A DNA stretch of 64,000 nt from Arsenicicoccus bolidensis DSM 15745 (lineage in GTDB: Bacteria > Actinomycetota > Actinomycetes > Actinomycetales > Dermatophilaceae): assembly GCF_000426385.1 (NCBI RefSeq), contig NZ_AUFG01000002.1, positions 1-64,000 of the forward strand, written 5' to 3'. The notes beneath the pieces were generated by a model. The model was not told where the DNA came from. It saw only the letters and a list, made by a program, of their open reading frames with translations, and made no database searches. This document shows, one piece after another, positions 1 through 8,794 of the stretch. Position numbers and translations under genes: made by a program. How positions within the stretch are numbered: position 1 is the stretch's first letter; each line of letters starts with the position of its first letter.

Positions 1-219
1 GCCACCGACGACGTCAAGGACCCCTGGGACGAGGACGACGACACCGCCACCCCGGCACCCGTCGCCCAGACCCAGCCCGAGCCCGAACCGGAGTCAAAGC
101 CGGAGCCCGTGCCTGAACCGGAGCCTGTACCGGAGCCGGAATCGACGCCCGAGCCCCCGAAGCCGGCGAGCGCCATACCGCCTGGCGATCAGGTCAAGGA
201 CCCCTGGGACGAGGACTGA
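1..219 (+). CDS. C-terminal tail of an acidic PEP-repeat protein (5' end outside window)
   Basis: Reading frame 1 is open from the window edge to a TGA at 217-219, giving 72 visible residues. They are a proline/glutamate linker (PEPEPE, PEPVPEP and similar) flanked by two copies of the same acidic octapeptide, VKDPWDED: one near the left edge (residues 5-12) and one at the very C-terminus. No folded domain is visible and there is no lysine- or arginine-rich patch. Such a tail suits an extended, negatively charged linker ending in a short docking peptide. The duplicated peptide at both ends of the linker argues for a binding motif, but the partner cannot be inferred. The real domain lies upstream of the window, so function is left unassigned. 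A strong hairpin follows 12 bases after the stop. Confidence 0.75.
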   Translation, partial: ATDDVKDPWDEDDDTATPAPVAQTQPEPEPESKPEPVPEPEPVPEPESTPEPPKPASAIPPGDQVKDPWDED

Positions 220-230
220 GTGACCCAGGA

Positions 231-264
231 CGAGAGGGGCGTGGCCACGGCCGCGCCCCTCTCG
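231..264 (+). terminator. Hairpin terminator after the first gene
   Basis: GAGAGGGGCG (232-241) pairs perfectly with CGCCCCTCTC (254-263), extended by an outer C-G pair, with a 12-nt loop. It starts 12 nt after the stop codon. There is no long T tract, as usual for high-GC actinobacteria. Confidence 0.6.
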
Positions 265-397
265 CATGCGCCCTCCGCCCAGACGACACGAACTGAGCCC
301 CCAGCTCACAACTGTCCCCTTGGGCACGGGCGGCGAGGATCCTGAGCGCCACCTATCGTGTCCCGAGGCCGTCTCACCACCTGCCGACGGAGGACCC

Positions 398-808
398 ATG
401 ACCATCTGCCTTGCCTACGCGCCGACCGAGCCGGGTCGTGCCGCCCTGCGCCACTGCGTCGCCGAGGCCCGCGCGACGGGCTGCGACGTCCTGGTCGTGA
501 ACGCGGCGCGGGACTGGCACGACACCCCCGCCGAGCTCGACGACGACGCCGTGCGGGAGGTCGAGGAGCAGCTCGACGGGGCAGGGGTGACCTGGCGGTG
601 GCACGAGGGGCCGCACGGGCTGAGCGGCGCCGACGAGATCCTCACCGCGGTGGAGGAGGTCGACGTCACGCTCGTCGTCATCGGTGTCACCGACCGCTCT
701 CACGTGCAGAAGCGCATCGTCAGCGACACCACCAAGCAGGTCCTGCTGGACGCGTCGTGCGCGGTGCTGGCCGTCCGGGCCGATCATGAGGCACCGGCGT
801 TCGCCTGA
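398..808 (+). CDS. Universal stress protein (UspA) family protein
   Basis: A 136-residue protein with the single-domain Usp layout: first beta strand (TICLAYAP), Ala-rich helix, LVV strand, and a C-terminal block VIGVTDRS...KQVLLDASCAVLAVR. That block aligns with the family's ATP-binding loop and final strand. The canonical G-2x-G-9x-G(S/T) motif is only partly kept (GVTDRS, then no clear second glycine), so nucleotide binding may be weak. Family members are cytoplasmic dimers that modulate stress survival; no specific target can be read here. The start at 398 is preferred over upstream in-frame ATG codons because GGAGGA (389-394) sits just before it. It stands alone between a terminator and the convergent dcd gene. 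Confidence 0.75.
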   Translation: MTICLAYAPTEPGRAALRHCVAEARATGCDVLVVNAARDWHDTPAELDDDAVREVEEQLDGAGVTWRWHEGPHGLSGADEILTAVEEVDVTLVVIGVTDRSHVQKRIVSDTTKQVLLDASCAVLAVRADHEAPAFA

Positions 809-843
809 CCCGGGTCGGTCCGAGGCTCTCGGCCCCAGGAGGC

Positions 844-1431
844 TCAGGTCAGGTCGGAGCGGTGGAAGTTGTGGAACGAGCGGCTGGCCGTCGGGCCCCG
901 CTGCCCCTGGTAGTGCGAGCCGTAGACCGCGCTGCCGTAGGGGTGCTCGGAGGCCGAGGTGAGCCGCATGAAGCAGAGCTGGCCGACCTTCATGCCCGGC
1001 CAGAGGACGATCGGCAGGGTCGCCACGTTGGACAGCTCCAGCGTCACGTGACCGGAGAACCCGGGGTCCACGAAGCCGGCGGTGGCGTGGGTGAGGAGCC
1101 CGAGGCGGCCGAGCGAGGACTTGCCCTCCACGCGCGCGGCCAGGTCGTCCGGCAGCGTGACCGCCTCGAGGGTCGACCCGAGGACGAACTCCCCCGGGTG
1201 CAGGACGAAGCCCTCGCCGGACTCGACCTCGACGAGCCGGGTGAGCTCCGGCTGGTCCTGCGCGGGGTCGATCACGGGGTACTTGTGGTTGTCGAACAAC
1301 CGGAAGTAGCGGTCGAGGCGCACGTCGACGCTCGACGGCTGCACCATCTCCGGTTCGTAGGGGTCCAGGACCACGCGGCCCTGATCGATCTGGGCCCGGA
1401 TGTCGCGGTCGGAGAGCAGCACGACGGTCAC
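844..1431 (-). CDS. dcd: dCTP deaminase (probably bifunctional, dUMP-forming)
   Basis: 195 residues, close to the usual 190. Dcd converts dCTP to dUTP. In mycobacteria and some archaea the same enzyme also hydrolyses dUTP to dUMP, feeding thymidylate synthesis. The N-terminus LLSDRDI, the [11 protein letters not shown] block (about residues 102-112) and the [21 protein letters not shown] region (about 115-135, with catalytic Glu near 132) are all present and typical of the family. The GTG at 1431 is chosen because GGAG lies 7 nt upstream; another GTG nine bases downstream would give the shorter LLSD N-terminus seen in homologs. It is transcribed convergently with the usp gene and divergently from tRNA-Gly. 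Whether the dUTPase activity exists here is inferred from actinobacterial relatives, not seen directly. Confidence 0.93.
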   Translation of the reverse strand: MTVVLLSDRDIRAQIDQGRVVLDPYEPEMVQPSSVDVRLDRYFRLFDNHKYPVIDPAQDQPELTRLVEVESGEGFVLHPGEFVLGSTLEAVTLPDDLAARVEGKSSLGRLGLLTHATAGFVDPGFSGHVTLELSNVATLPIVLWPGMKVGQLCFMRLTSASEHPYGSAVYGSHYQGQRGPTASRSFHNFHRSDLT

Positions 1432-1560
1432 GCTACCGCTCCAGGCCCCGCCGCGGCCGACGACGACCCGAGAGCGGTGACGGTGGTCGGGCGGTTCGGT
1501 GGCGGGAACGCTCGAGAGTTTGGGTATGCTGGCTCCCACGTCAGCACGCTGGTGCTGGTC

Positions 1561-1634
1561 GCGGGTGTAGTTCAATGGCAGAACAGCAGCTTCCCAAGCT
1601 GCCAGTGCGAGTTCGATTCTCGTCACCCGCTCCA
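1561..1634 (+). tRNA. tRNA-Gly (anticodon CCC), CCA encoded
   Basis: Full cloverleaf: acceptor arm GCGGGTG (1561-1567) pairs with CACCCGC (1624-1630). The anticodon stem GCAGC/GCTGC encloses the loop TTCCCAA with anticodon CCC at 1593-1595. The T arm contains GTTCGATTC. Discriminator T1631 is followed by an encoded CCA (1632-1634). It reads the GGG codon. A TATGCT hexamer at 1525-1530 is a possible -10 box, without a convincing -35. Confidence 0.95.
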
Positions 1635-1726
1635 TTTGTCCGGCTCGTGCCGATTGCCCCTTCGCAACTGCCCCTGATCTGTGGGTTCGCGTGGATTCCG
1701 CGTGGCAGATGCTCCAATATGGCCCT

Positions 1727-4300
1727 ATGCATTCACGGACTGGGGTCGCCGCAGCACTCGGCGTACCACTGGTCCTCCTCCCGGCGGTGGCCTCCCTCGT
1801 CCTTCCTGGCGTGGGAGCTCCCCTGCTCTGGATCTCCGCGCTGGTCGCCTCCGCGGCCGCCGCCGTCGCCGGCCTGCGCAGTCGTGGCCTGGACCGCGCC
1901 GGGTGGTTGCTCTTCGCCGCGGCGATGGCGCTCAACGGGGTCGCCAACCTCCTCTACGTCGCGGTCGGCCCGGGCCTCGGGCTCACGCCCTCGGTGATGT
2001 ATGCCGTGGCCACCTGCCTGATCCTGCAGGCCGTGGAGTGCTTCGCCGGGGACTCGGCCCGCAGGCTCACCACCACGATGATCCACGCCACGCTGCTCAC
2101 CACGTGCCTGTGGACCGCCGTCTGGCACTTCGACCCCCAGCGCTGGCTCAGCGGGTTCGCCCTCGGACCGGGGCTGCAGCCCGCCCTGGTCGTCATCGGC
2201 CTCGTCGGTGGGATCGCGGCCGCCATCATCAGCTGGCTGCTGGTCGTGCCGGCGCACCGCGGGCGGGCGCGCGGCATCCAGACCGTGGTCGGGGTGTCGG
2301 TGCTGGCCTCCACCGTCGGCGACCTGCTGACCTATCTCCTGCCGGGCGGGGGCGCCTGGGCCGTGTCCCAGAGCCTGTGGATCCTGCAGTGCGGGCTGCT
2401 GACGTGGTCGGCGATGCTCGTCTCCCGGCGCCCCGCCGCGCCCCTCGCCCGCACGCTGCACGACCCGCACCGCGACCTCTTCGTCGTCAGCGGCCTCAGC
2501 CTGCTCGTGGGGGCGGCCCTCATGCTCTCGGTGGGCTCGCTCGGGATCGACGCCGGGACGGTGCGCGCCCTCTGCTTCATCCTCTTCCTGCTCGTCGCCC
2601 TGCACCTGCACGAGGGGCACCACTCCCGCCAGCTGGCGAGCTCGGTGCAGGAGCAGGAGCGCCACATGCGGCTGCTCGTCAGCGAGACGCGCGACATCAT
2701 CATCGAGCTCGACCGCACCGGCCGGGTCATCTTCGCCTCCCAGGCGCTCAGCACCATCCTCGGCCTGCGCGAGAGCGACCTCGCGGGGCAGCACATCAGC
2801 GACGTGCTCCCCGACGTGTCGCCGGAGGTGCTGGCCCACCTGACCTACGCCCCCAACGCGCGCATGCAGTCCACGCTGCGGCTCGAGTCGGCCCTCACCA
2901 CCACCAGCGCCGCGGTCGTGCACGTGGAGTCCGTCATCACTCCCCTCGCCCGGGGCTACCTCGTGGCCGTCCGGGACGTCTCCGAGCGGGTCGGCCTGCA
3001 GTCGCGGCTGCAGCACGTGACCTACCAAGACGTCGTCACCGGCCTGCCCAACCGGACCAGCCTCGACCGGGCCGTCCGGCACCGGCTCTACGAGTCCGCC
3101 ACCGGTGAGATCTCCCTGCTGCTCGTCGACCTCGCGACCGCCGGCCTCGCCGACAACACCGTGGGCGACGACGCCCGCGAGGAGCTGCTCCGCACCGTCG
3201 CCCGCACCATGCGCGCGACGATCCGCACCGGCGACTCCCTCGCCCGGTTCAGCGACCAGCGGTTCGCCGTGCTGCTGCGGCAGGGCACGGACGGCGCGCA
3301 GGCCCTGGCCGAGGCGCAGCGCATCGTCGACGCCGTCAACCGCCCGGACCTGATCCCCGACATCACGCTGCGCACCAGCGGCGGCCTGTGCATCGGCGGG
3401 CACACGGGCCTCGAGCTGGTGCGCAACGCCGAGCTCGCCCTGCGCCAGGCCACCCGCGAGGGACCGGGCACCGTCCGGTCCTTCGAGCCGACGATGCTCG
3501 CCCAGTTCGCCCGGACCCGGGACCTGCGCCGCCGCCTGGCCCGACCGCCGGGGCCGGACCGGTGGACGGTGCTCTACCAGCCGATCGTCAACCTCCGGGC
3601 CGAGCAGGTGACGGGCGTGGAGGCGCTGCTGCGCTGGACCGACCCCGAGGGCGACTTCATCGGCATCGAGGAGGTGATCCGGCTCGCCGAGGAGTTCGGG
3701 TCGATCATCTCCATCGGCACCTGGGTCCTGGAGCAGGCGGTCGACCAGGCCCTGCAGTGGTTCCGCCTCGGGAACCCCCTCACGGTGGCGGTCAACATCA
3801 GCGTCCACCAGCTCGTCGCCCCGGGCTTCGCCGGCACCGTGCACCGCGTCCTCGACGAGTCCGGGCTCCCGCCCGAGCTGCTGATCCTGGAGATCACCGA
3901 GACCGTCGTGCTCGAGCAGACCGAGGAGACGGTGGCCACGCTGGAGGAGCTCCGCACCCTCGGCATCCGGGTCGCCATCGACGACTTCGGCACGGGCTAC
4001 TCCGGCCTGGCCAACCTGCGCGCGCTCCCCCTCGACATCCTCAAGATCGACCGGACCTTCGTCCAGGGGCTCGGCGAGTCCGGCGGCGACGAGGCCGTGG
4101 TCGCCGCCGTCTCCCGGCTCGGGCGGGAGCTCGGGCTGACCATCACCGCCGAGGGCATCGAGACCCGCGCCCAGGAGGCCCGCGCCCGGATGCTCGGCAT
4201 CACCGCCGCCCAGGGCTACCTCTACGCCCGACCGCTGCCTGCCGGACAGATCCTGCCGCTCGCCGAGCAGCTCGCCGGCGGCGTGGTGCTGGACCTGTGA
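1727..4300 (+). CDS. Membrane PAS-GGDEF-EAL cyclic-di-GMP phosphodiesterase
   Basis: About 857 residues. The first ~305 form eight or nine hydrophobic segments (MASE-like membrane sensor). Then come a PAS domain (~313-425), a GGDEF domain (~435-595) and an EAL domain (~615-850). The GGDEF signature is replaced by SDQRF (starting near residue 509) and the preceding loop is altered, so diguanylate cyclase activity is unlikely. The EAL domain keeps EALLRW (~632), NIS, the Glu of [15 protein letters not shown] (~752), KIDRTF, AEGIET and QGY, all needed for metal and c-di-GMP binding. The protein is therefore best read as a c-di-GMP-degrading enzyme with the GGDEF as a possible GTP-sensing module. 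The ATG at 1727 is preferred because CAATAT lies six bases upstream (leaderless style); a GTG at 1691 is the alternative. Confidence 0.88.
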   Translation: MHSRTGVAAALGVPLVLLPAVASLVLPGVGAPLLWISALVASAAAAVAGLRSRGLDRAGWLLFAAAMALNGVANLLYVAVGPGLGLTPSVMYAVATCLILQAVECFAGDSARRLTTTMIHATLLTTCLWTAVWHFDPQRWLSGFALGPGLQPALVVIGLVGGIAAAIISWLLVVPAHRGRARGIQTVVGVSVLASTVGDLLTYLLPGGGAWAVSQSLWILQCGLLTWSAMLVSRRPAAPLARTLHDPHRDLFVVSGLSLLVGAALMLSVGSLGIDAGTVRALCFILFLLVALHLHEGHHSRQLASSVQEQERHMRLLVSETRDIIIELDRTGRVIFASQALSTILGLRESDLAGQHISDVLPDVSPEVLAHLTYAPNARMQSTLRLESALTTTSAAVVHVESVITPLARGYLVAVRDVSERVGLQSRLQHVTYQDVVTGLPNRTSLDRAVRHRLYESATGEISLLLVDLATAGLADNTVGDDAREELLRTVARTMRATIRTGDSLARFSDQRFAVLLRQGTDGAQALAEAQRIVDAVNRPDLIPDITLRTSGGLCIGGHTGLELVRNAELALRQATREGPGTVRSFEPTMLAQFARTRDLRRRLARPPGPDRWTVLYQPIVNLRAEQVTGVEALLRWTDPEGDFIGIEEVIRLAEEFGSIISIGTWVLEQAVDQALQWFRLGNPLTVAVNISVHQLVAPGFAGTVHRVLDESGLPPELLILEITETVVLEQTEETVATLEELRTLGIRVAIDDFGTGYSGLANLRALPLDILKIDRTFVQGLGESGGDEAVVAAVSRLGRELGLTITAEGIETRAQEARARMLGITAAQGYLYARPLPAGQILPLAEQLAGGVVLDL

Positions 4301-4335
4301 CGGGCGTGGCCGTCATCACGTGTTCCGCGAGTTCC

Positions 4336-4362
4336 TTGCGAGCGCCTACTCGCCAGTAGCAT
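4336..4362 (+). promoter_or_regulatory. Possible sigma-70-type promoter of the acyl-CoA dehydrogenase gene
   Basis: TTGCGA (4336-4341) and TAGCAT (4357-4362) are separated by 15 nt and lie about 90 bases before the start codon. The spacer is short, so this is a weak prediction. Confidence 0.3.
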
Positions 4363-4454
4363 CATGGGACGACCCGTGAGCCGCGCGGGCACGTCATACC
4401 TGCCGCACCACCGCACCACCTGACAGGCAGGACGTCACGGAAGGGGACCCCCTG

Positions 4455-6320
4455 ATGGGGCACTACAAGAGCAACGTCCGAGACATCGAGTTCAACCTCT
4501 TCGAGGTCTTCGGGCGCCAGGAGGTCCTGGGGCAGGGGCTCTACGAGGACGTCGACACCGACACCGCCAAGGAGATCCTGCACGAGGTCGCCCGCCTCGC
4601 CGAGAACGAGCTGGCCGACAGCCTCATCGACTCCGACCGCAACCCGCCCGTCTACGACCCGTCGACCTACTCGGTGACCATGCCCGAGTCGTTCAAGCAG
4701 TCGTACAAGGCCTACATCGACGCCGAGTGGGGCAACCTCGACGTCCCCGCCGAGCTCGGCGGCATGGTCGTCCCGCCGTCGCTGCGCTGGTCGCTCGCCG
4801 AGCTCGTCTGCGGCTCCAACCCCGCCGTCCACATGTTCGCCGCGGGCTACTCGTTCGCGAACCTCCTCTACTACCTGGGCAACGACGAGCAGAAGAAGCT
4901 CGCCAAGCACATCGTCGACAAGGGCTGGCACTGCACGATGGTGCTGACCGAGCCCGACGCCGGGTCCGACGTCGGCGCCGGCCGCACCAAGGCCACCGAC
5001 AACGGCGACGGCACCTGGAGCATCGACGGGGTCAAGCGCTTCATCACCTCCGCCGAGTCCGACATGGTCGACAACGTCGTCCACTTCGTCCTCGCCCGGC
5101 CCGAGGGCGCCGGCCCCGGCACCAAGGGCCTGTCGCTGTTCATCGTCCCCAAGTTCCAGGTCGACCTCGAGACCGGCGAGCTGGGCGAGCGCAACGGCGC
5201 CTACGTCACCAACGTCGAGCACAAGATGGGCCTCAAGGTGTCCACGACCTGCGAGGTCACCTTCGGCCAGAACGGCACCCCGGCCGTCGGCACCCTGCTC
5301 GGCGACGTGCATGACGGCATCGCCCAGATGTTCAAGGTCATCGAGAACGCCCGCATGTTCGTCGGCACCAAGGCCATCGCCACGCTCTCGACGGGCTACC
5401 TCAACGCGCTGGAGTACGCCAAGGAGCGCGTGCAGGGCTCCGACATGACCAACCCGGCCAAGGACGCCCCGCGCGTCACCATCACCCGCCACCCCGACGT
5501 GCGCCGCTCGCTCATGCTGCAGAAGGCCTACTCCGAGGGCCTGCGCGCCCTCGTGATCTACACCGCCACGCAGCAGGACACCCTCGCGATGGCCCAGGGC
5601 GGCGACCCCGGCGCGGAGCTCCCCGAGGGCGACGACGCCGCACGCCTGGCCATGAAGGTCAACGACCTGCTGCTGCCCATCGTCAAGGGCGTCGGATCCG
5701 AGCGCGCCTGGGTGCTGCTCGGCACCGAGTCCCTGCAGACCATCGGCGGCTCGGGCTTCCTGCAGGACTACCCGATCGAGCAGTACGTCCGCGACGCCAA
5801 GATCGACACCCTCTACGAGGGCACCACCGCGATCCAGGGCCAGGACTTCTTCTTCCGCAAGATCATCCGCGACAAGGGCACCGCCCTGGCCAAGGTCGCC
5901 GAGGAGATCCAGGCGTTCGCCGAGAACGGCCCCGAGGCGCTGGCCGAGGAGCGCGTGCAGCTCGGGAAGGCGCTCGAGTCCGTCCAGGGCATCCTCGGCT
6001 ACATGGCCGGCGAGCTGATGGACTCCGACCCGCGCAAGGACGGCGACGTCCGCAACGTCTACAAGGTCGGCCTCAACACCTCGCGCCTGCTGCTCGCGGC
6101 GGGCGACCTGGTCGTCGGTTGGCTGCTGCTGCGTCAGGCCGAGGTCGCCCAGGCGGCGCTCGACGCCGGCGCGTCCGGCAAGGACCAGGACTTCTACACC
6201 GGCAAGGTGGCGGCGGCCTCGTTCTTCGCCAAGACCGTGCTGCCGCAGCTGCGCTCGCAGATGGTCATCGCGCAGATGACGGACCTGTCGATCATGGACG
6301 TGCCCGAGGCGGCCTTCTGA
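4455..6320 (+). CDS. Acyl-CoA dehydrogenase, FadE5-like long form
   Basis: A 621-residue flavoenzyme of the ~600-residue acyl-CoA dehydrogenase subfamily. It oxidises acyl-CoA to enoyl-CoA with FAD, the first step of beta-oxidation, in the cytoplasm. The N-terminus [19 protein letters not shown] is characteristic of mycobacterial FadE5 relatives. [16 protein letters not shown] is the acyl-CoA dehydrogenase middle-domain signature. The catalytic glutamate is in YEGTTAIQG (Glu near 455), followed by GQDFFFRK. The C-terminal ~150 residues form the extra helical domain of the long subfamily. A purine-rich ribosome site (GGAAGGGGA) precedes the ATG at 4455. It is monocistronic: a large hairpin follows and the next gene runs convergently. 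FadE5 homologs have broad chain-length specificity; the substrate here is not determinable from sequence. Confidence 0.92.
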   Translation: MGHYKSNVRDIEFNLFEVFGRQEVLGQGLYEDVDTDTAKEILHEVARLAENELADSLIDSDRNPPVYDPSTYSVTMPESFKQSYKAYIDAEWGNLDVPAELGGMVVPPSLRWSLAELVCGSNPAVHMFAAGYSFANLLYYLGNDEQKKLAKHIVDKGWHCTMVLTEPDAGSDVGAGRTKATDNGDGTWSIDGVKRFITSAESDMVDNVVHFVLARPEGAGPGTKGLSLFIVPKFQVDLETGELGERNGAYVTNVEHKMGLKVSTTCEVTFGQNGTPAVGTLLGDVHDGIAQMFKVIENARMFVGTKAIATLSTGYLNALEYAKERVQGSDMTNPAKDAPRVTITRHPDVRRSLMLQKAYSEGLRALVIYTATQQDTLAMAQGGDPGAELPEGDDAARLAMKVNDLLLPIVKGVGSERAWVLLGTESLQTIGGSGFLQDYPIEQYVRDAKIDTLYEGTTAIQGQDFFFRKIIRDKGTALAKVAEEIQAFAENGPEALAEERVQLGKALESVQGILGYMAGELMDSDPRKDGDVRNVYKVGLNTSRLLLAAGDLVVGWLLLRQAEVAQAALDAGASGKDQDFYTGKVAAASFFAKTVLPQLRSQMVIAQMTDLSIMDVPEAAF

Positions 6321-6332
6321 GCCGAAGCCCCC

Positions 6333-6397
6333 GTATGCCGTGAAAGACCGCCCGCCGCCTCGCGAGTCCTCGCGAGGCGGCGGGCGGCTCGGCATAC
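6333..6397. repeat. Family A palindromic repeat, copy A1 (also a likely bidirectional terminator)
   Basis: A perfect 19-bp inverted repeat (6348-6366 with 6369-6387) with core GCCGCCTCGCGAG. It is framed by an outer inverted pair, GTATGCCG (6333-6340) and CGGCATAC (6390-6397). It lies between the convergent fadE-like and cysN genes. The same architecture (outer GTATG/CATAC, inner CCGCCTCGCG) recurs at 46171-46230, 47255-47345 and 47980-48066. Confidence 0.85.
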
Positions 6398-6449
6398 AGG
6401 GCCTGGATCGAGCGGCGCCTCAGAGTCGGCAGAGCGCCCCAACACTCGG

Positions 6450-6516
6450 ACCTACCTCAGGTAGTCACACTCGCCGGGGTTGGCACGCCAGGCGAGTGTG
6501 ACTACCTGAGGTAGGT
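6450..6516. repeat. Family B palindromic repeat, copy B1
   Basis: A perfect 26-bp inverted repeat: left arm 6450-6475 begins ACCTACCTCAGGTAGTCACA and right arm 6491-6516 ends ACTACCTGAGGTAGGT. The 15-nt loop is GGGGTTGGCACGCCA. Related copies lie at 28198, 40696, 48138 and 51171. It sits just beyond the 3' end of cysN. Confidence 0.85.
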
Positions 6517-6539
6517 GTGACGAAGGCGGGTGGATGTGC

Positions 6540-7874
6540 CTAGCCGCGGTGGGGCTGCAGGGCGGCGCCCACGAGGCCGGCGGCCAGGGTCGCGCCCGAC
6601 GCCGGGTCGATCACCAGGAACGCACCGGTGGCCCGGTCGTCGAGGTAGTCGTCGACAGCGACGGGCTCGGCCAGCCGCAGCTCGACCCGCGCGATGTCGT
6701 TGAGCTGCACCGGGGCTCCCGGCGCGACCCACGTGAGCGAGTCGACGTCCCAGTGGTCCCCGACGGTCGTCAGGATGCCGCGGGTGGTGCGGGTGCCGGC
6801 CTTGACCAGGACCCGCTGCCCGGCGGACGCCGGACGCTCGTCGAGCCAGCACACCGTGCCCGAGATCTCCTGCACCGCACGGGGGCTCGACGCGACCGTG
6901 GACAGCACGGAGCCGCGCCCCACGTCGAGCTCGTCGCGCAGCCGCACGGTCACCGACTCTCCGGCGCCGGCGACCTGCACGGAGCCGGCCGGGGTGTCGA
7001 TGCCCGTCACGACGCTCGTAAGTCCGCCTGGCGTCACGGTGATCTCGTCACCGACGGCGACCCGGCCGGACGCGATCCGCCCGGCCAGCCCCCGGTAGTC
7101 CGGGTGCTCGGCGGTCCGCGGACGGATCACCAGCTGCACGGGCAGGCGCAGGGGGCGGTCGATCTCGGCCGCCGCGTCGTCGAGGTCCTCCAGCAGGGTG
7201 AGCAGCGGCGGCCCGGCATACCAGCGGGCGACCCCCTCGGAGCCGACCGGCTCGGTGCTCACCACCCCCTCGCCCGTGAGCGCCGAGATCGGCACGATGC
7301 GGACGTCGCCGAGACCGAGGCGTGTGGCGATGTCGGCGACCTCGCGGGCCACCTCCTCGAACCTCCCCTGGTCCCAGGCGATCGCGTCCATCTTGTTGAG
7401 CGCCACCACGACGTGCGGCACCCCGAGGAGGGCCATGACGGCGAGGTGTCGCCGGGTCTGCGGCAGGACGCCGTTGCGGACGTCGACCAGCACCAGCGCG
7501 GCGTCCGCGGTGGAGGCGCCGGTGACGGTGTTGCGGGTGTACTGCGTGTGACCCGGGGTGTCGGCCAGCACGAAGCTGCGCCGCGGCGTCGTGAAGTAGC
7601 GGTAGGCCACGTCGATGGTGATGCCCTGCTCGCGCTCGGAGCGCAGACCGTCGGTCAGCAGCGCCAGGTCGACCTGCTCCGAGCCGCGACGGCGGCTCGC
7701 GGCCTCGATGGCGTCGTAGGTGTCGGCGAGGATCGACTTGGTGTCGTGGAGCAGCCGGCCGACCAGGGTGGACTTGCCGTCGTCGACCGACCCCGCGACG
7801 ACCAGCCGCAGCTGCCGACGCGTGGCCGAGATCTCGTCGATGACCCCGGTCGCGTCATACGTGCTCGTGCCCAT
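6540..7874 (-). CDS. cysN: Sulfate adenylyltransferase large (GTPase) subunit
   Basis: 444 residues. Together with CysD it makes adenosine 5'-phosphosulfate from ATP and sulfate; GTP hydrolysis by this subunit drives the reaction. It has the elongation-factor-type GTPase fold: P-loop GSVDDGKST (residues 28-36), switch region with GITIDVAYRYF, DTPGH, and NKMD for guanine specificity. Two beta-barrel domains follow (DYRGLAGRIASGRVAVGDEI onward). It carries only the GTPase; the APS kinase is a separate gene (cysC), unlike mycobacterial CysNC fusions. The ATG at 7874 overlaps the cysD stop by one base (TGATG), implying translational coupling. It is the last gene of the sulfate operon. Confidence 0.95.
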   Translation of the reverse strand: MGTSTYDATGVIDEISATRRQLRLVVAGSVDDGKSTLVGRLLHDTKSILADTYDAIEAASRRRGSEQVDLALLTDGLRSEREQGITIDVAYRYFTTPRRSFVLADTPGHTQYTRNTVTGASTADAALVLVDVRNGVLPQTRRHLAVMALLGVPHVVVALNKMDAIAWDQGRFEEVAREVADIATRLGLGDVRIVPISALTGEGVVSTEPVGSEGVARWYAGPPLLTLLEDLDDAAAEIDRPLRLPVQLVIRPRTAEHPDYRGLAGRIASGRVAVGDEITVTPGGLTSVVTGIDTPAGSVQVAGAGESVTVRLRDELDVGRGSVLSTVASSPRAVQEISGTVCWLDERPASAGQRVLVKAGTRTTRGILTTVGDHWDVDSLTWVAPGAPVQLNDIARVELRLAEPVAVDDYLDDRATGAFLVIDPASGATLAAGLVGAALQPHRG

Positions 7875-8794
7875 CAGAAGTAGCCCTCTCGCTTGCGGTC
7901 CTCCATGGCGGCCTCGGAGAGGCGGTCGTCGGCGCGGGTCGCGCCACGCTCGGTGAGCCGGCTGATCGACACCTCGGCGATCACGTCGGCGATCGAGACG
8001 GCCGTGGACTCCACGGCGCCCGTGCACGATCCGTCCCCGACGGTGCGGTAGCGCACGGTGCGGCGCTCGACCGTCTCGCCCTCGCGGGGCCCGCCCCACG
8101 GGCCGCTCGTCATCCACATCCCGTCGCGGGCGTAGACGTCGCGGTCGTGCGCGTAGTAGATCGACGGGAGCTCGACGCCCTCGCGCTCGATGTAGTGCCA
8201 CACGTCGAGCTCGGTCCAGTTGGACAGCGGGAAGACGCGGGTGTGCTCGCCCGGCGCGTGGCGCCCGTTGTAGATCTGCCACAGCTCGGGGCGCTGCGTG
8301 CGCGGGTCCCAGCCGCCGAAGGCGTCGCGGATCGAGAACACGCGCTCCTTGGCGCGGGCGCGGTCCTCGTCGCGGCGCGCCCCGCCGAGGACGGCGTCGA
8401 ACTTCTCGGCGTTGATGGAGTCGAGCAGCGGGATGGTCTGCAGCGGGTTGCGGGTGCCGTCGGGGCGCTCGGTCAGGCGGCCGTCGGCGATCCACTCCTC
8501 GACGTGCGCCACGACCAGCTGCAGCCCGTGCTCGGCGACGATGCGGTCGCGGAACTCGATGACCTCGGGGAAGTTGTGCCCCGTGTCGACGTGCAGCAGC
8601 GTGATCGGCAGCGGAGCCGGCGCGAGCGCCTTGAGGGCCAGGTGCAGGAGCACCGCGGAGTCCTTGCCGCCGCTGAACAGCAGCGCGGGCCGGTCGAACT
8701 CGGCCACCACCTCGCGGATGATCTGGATGCCCTCGGCCTCGAGGGAGTCCAGCGTCGTCAGCGTCCGCGGCGCCGTGGTCAGGGTGGTCGTCAT
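7874..8794 (-). CDS. cysD: Sulfate adenylyltransferase small subunit
   Basis: 306 residues. This is the ATP-pyrophosphatase subunit that adenylylates sulfate to APS in complex with CysN. The PP-loop FSGGKDS lies at residues 40-46. HVDTGHNFPEV and the C-terminal block RKREGYF are typical of CysD. The ATG at 8794 overlaps the cysC stop as ATGA, and its own stop overlaps the cysN start, so the three proteins should be made in matched amounts. The length matches the family (about 300). Confidence 0.96.
   Translation of the reverse strand: MTTTLTTAPRTLTTLDSLEAEGIQIIREVVAEFDRPALLFSGGKDSAVLLHLALKALAPAPLPITLLHVDTGHNFPEVIEFRDRIVAEHGLQLVVAHVEEWIADGRLTERPDGTRNPLQTIPLLDSINAEKFDAVLGGARRDEDRARAKERVFSIRDAFGGWDPRTQRPELWQIYNGRHAPGEHTRVFPLSNWTELDVWHYIEREGVELPSIYYAHDRDVYARDGMWMTSGPWGGPREGETVERRTVRYRTVGDGSCTGAVESTAVSIADVIAEVSISRLTERGATRADDRLSEAAMEDRKREGYF

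Noticed and set aside
266-397. N-terminal extension of the universal stress protein from ATG 266
   Set aside because: The extra 44 residues are Arg/Pro-rich and unlike the family, and a strong GGAGGA precedes the ATG at 398.
1541-1732. Small minus-strand frame across tRNA-Gly
   Set aside because: It overlaps the tRNA gene and has no ribosome site; it is the complement of tRNA sequence.
4362-6395. 677-codon minus-strand frame over the acyl-CoA dehydrogenase
   Set aside because: Antisense shadow caused by high GC; the plus-strand gene has catalytic motifs and a ribosome site.
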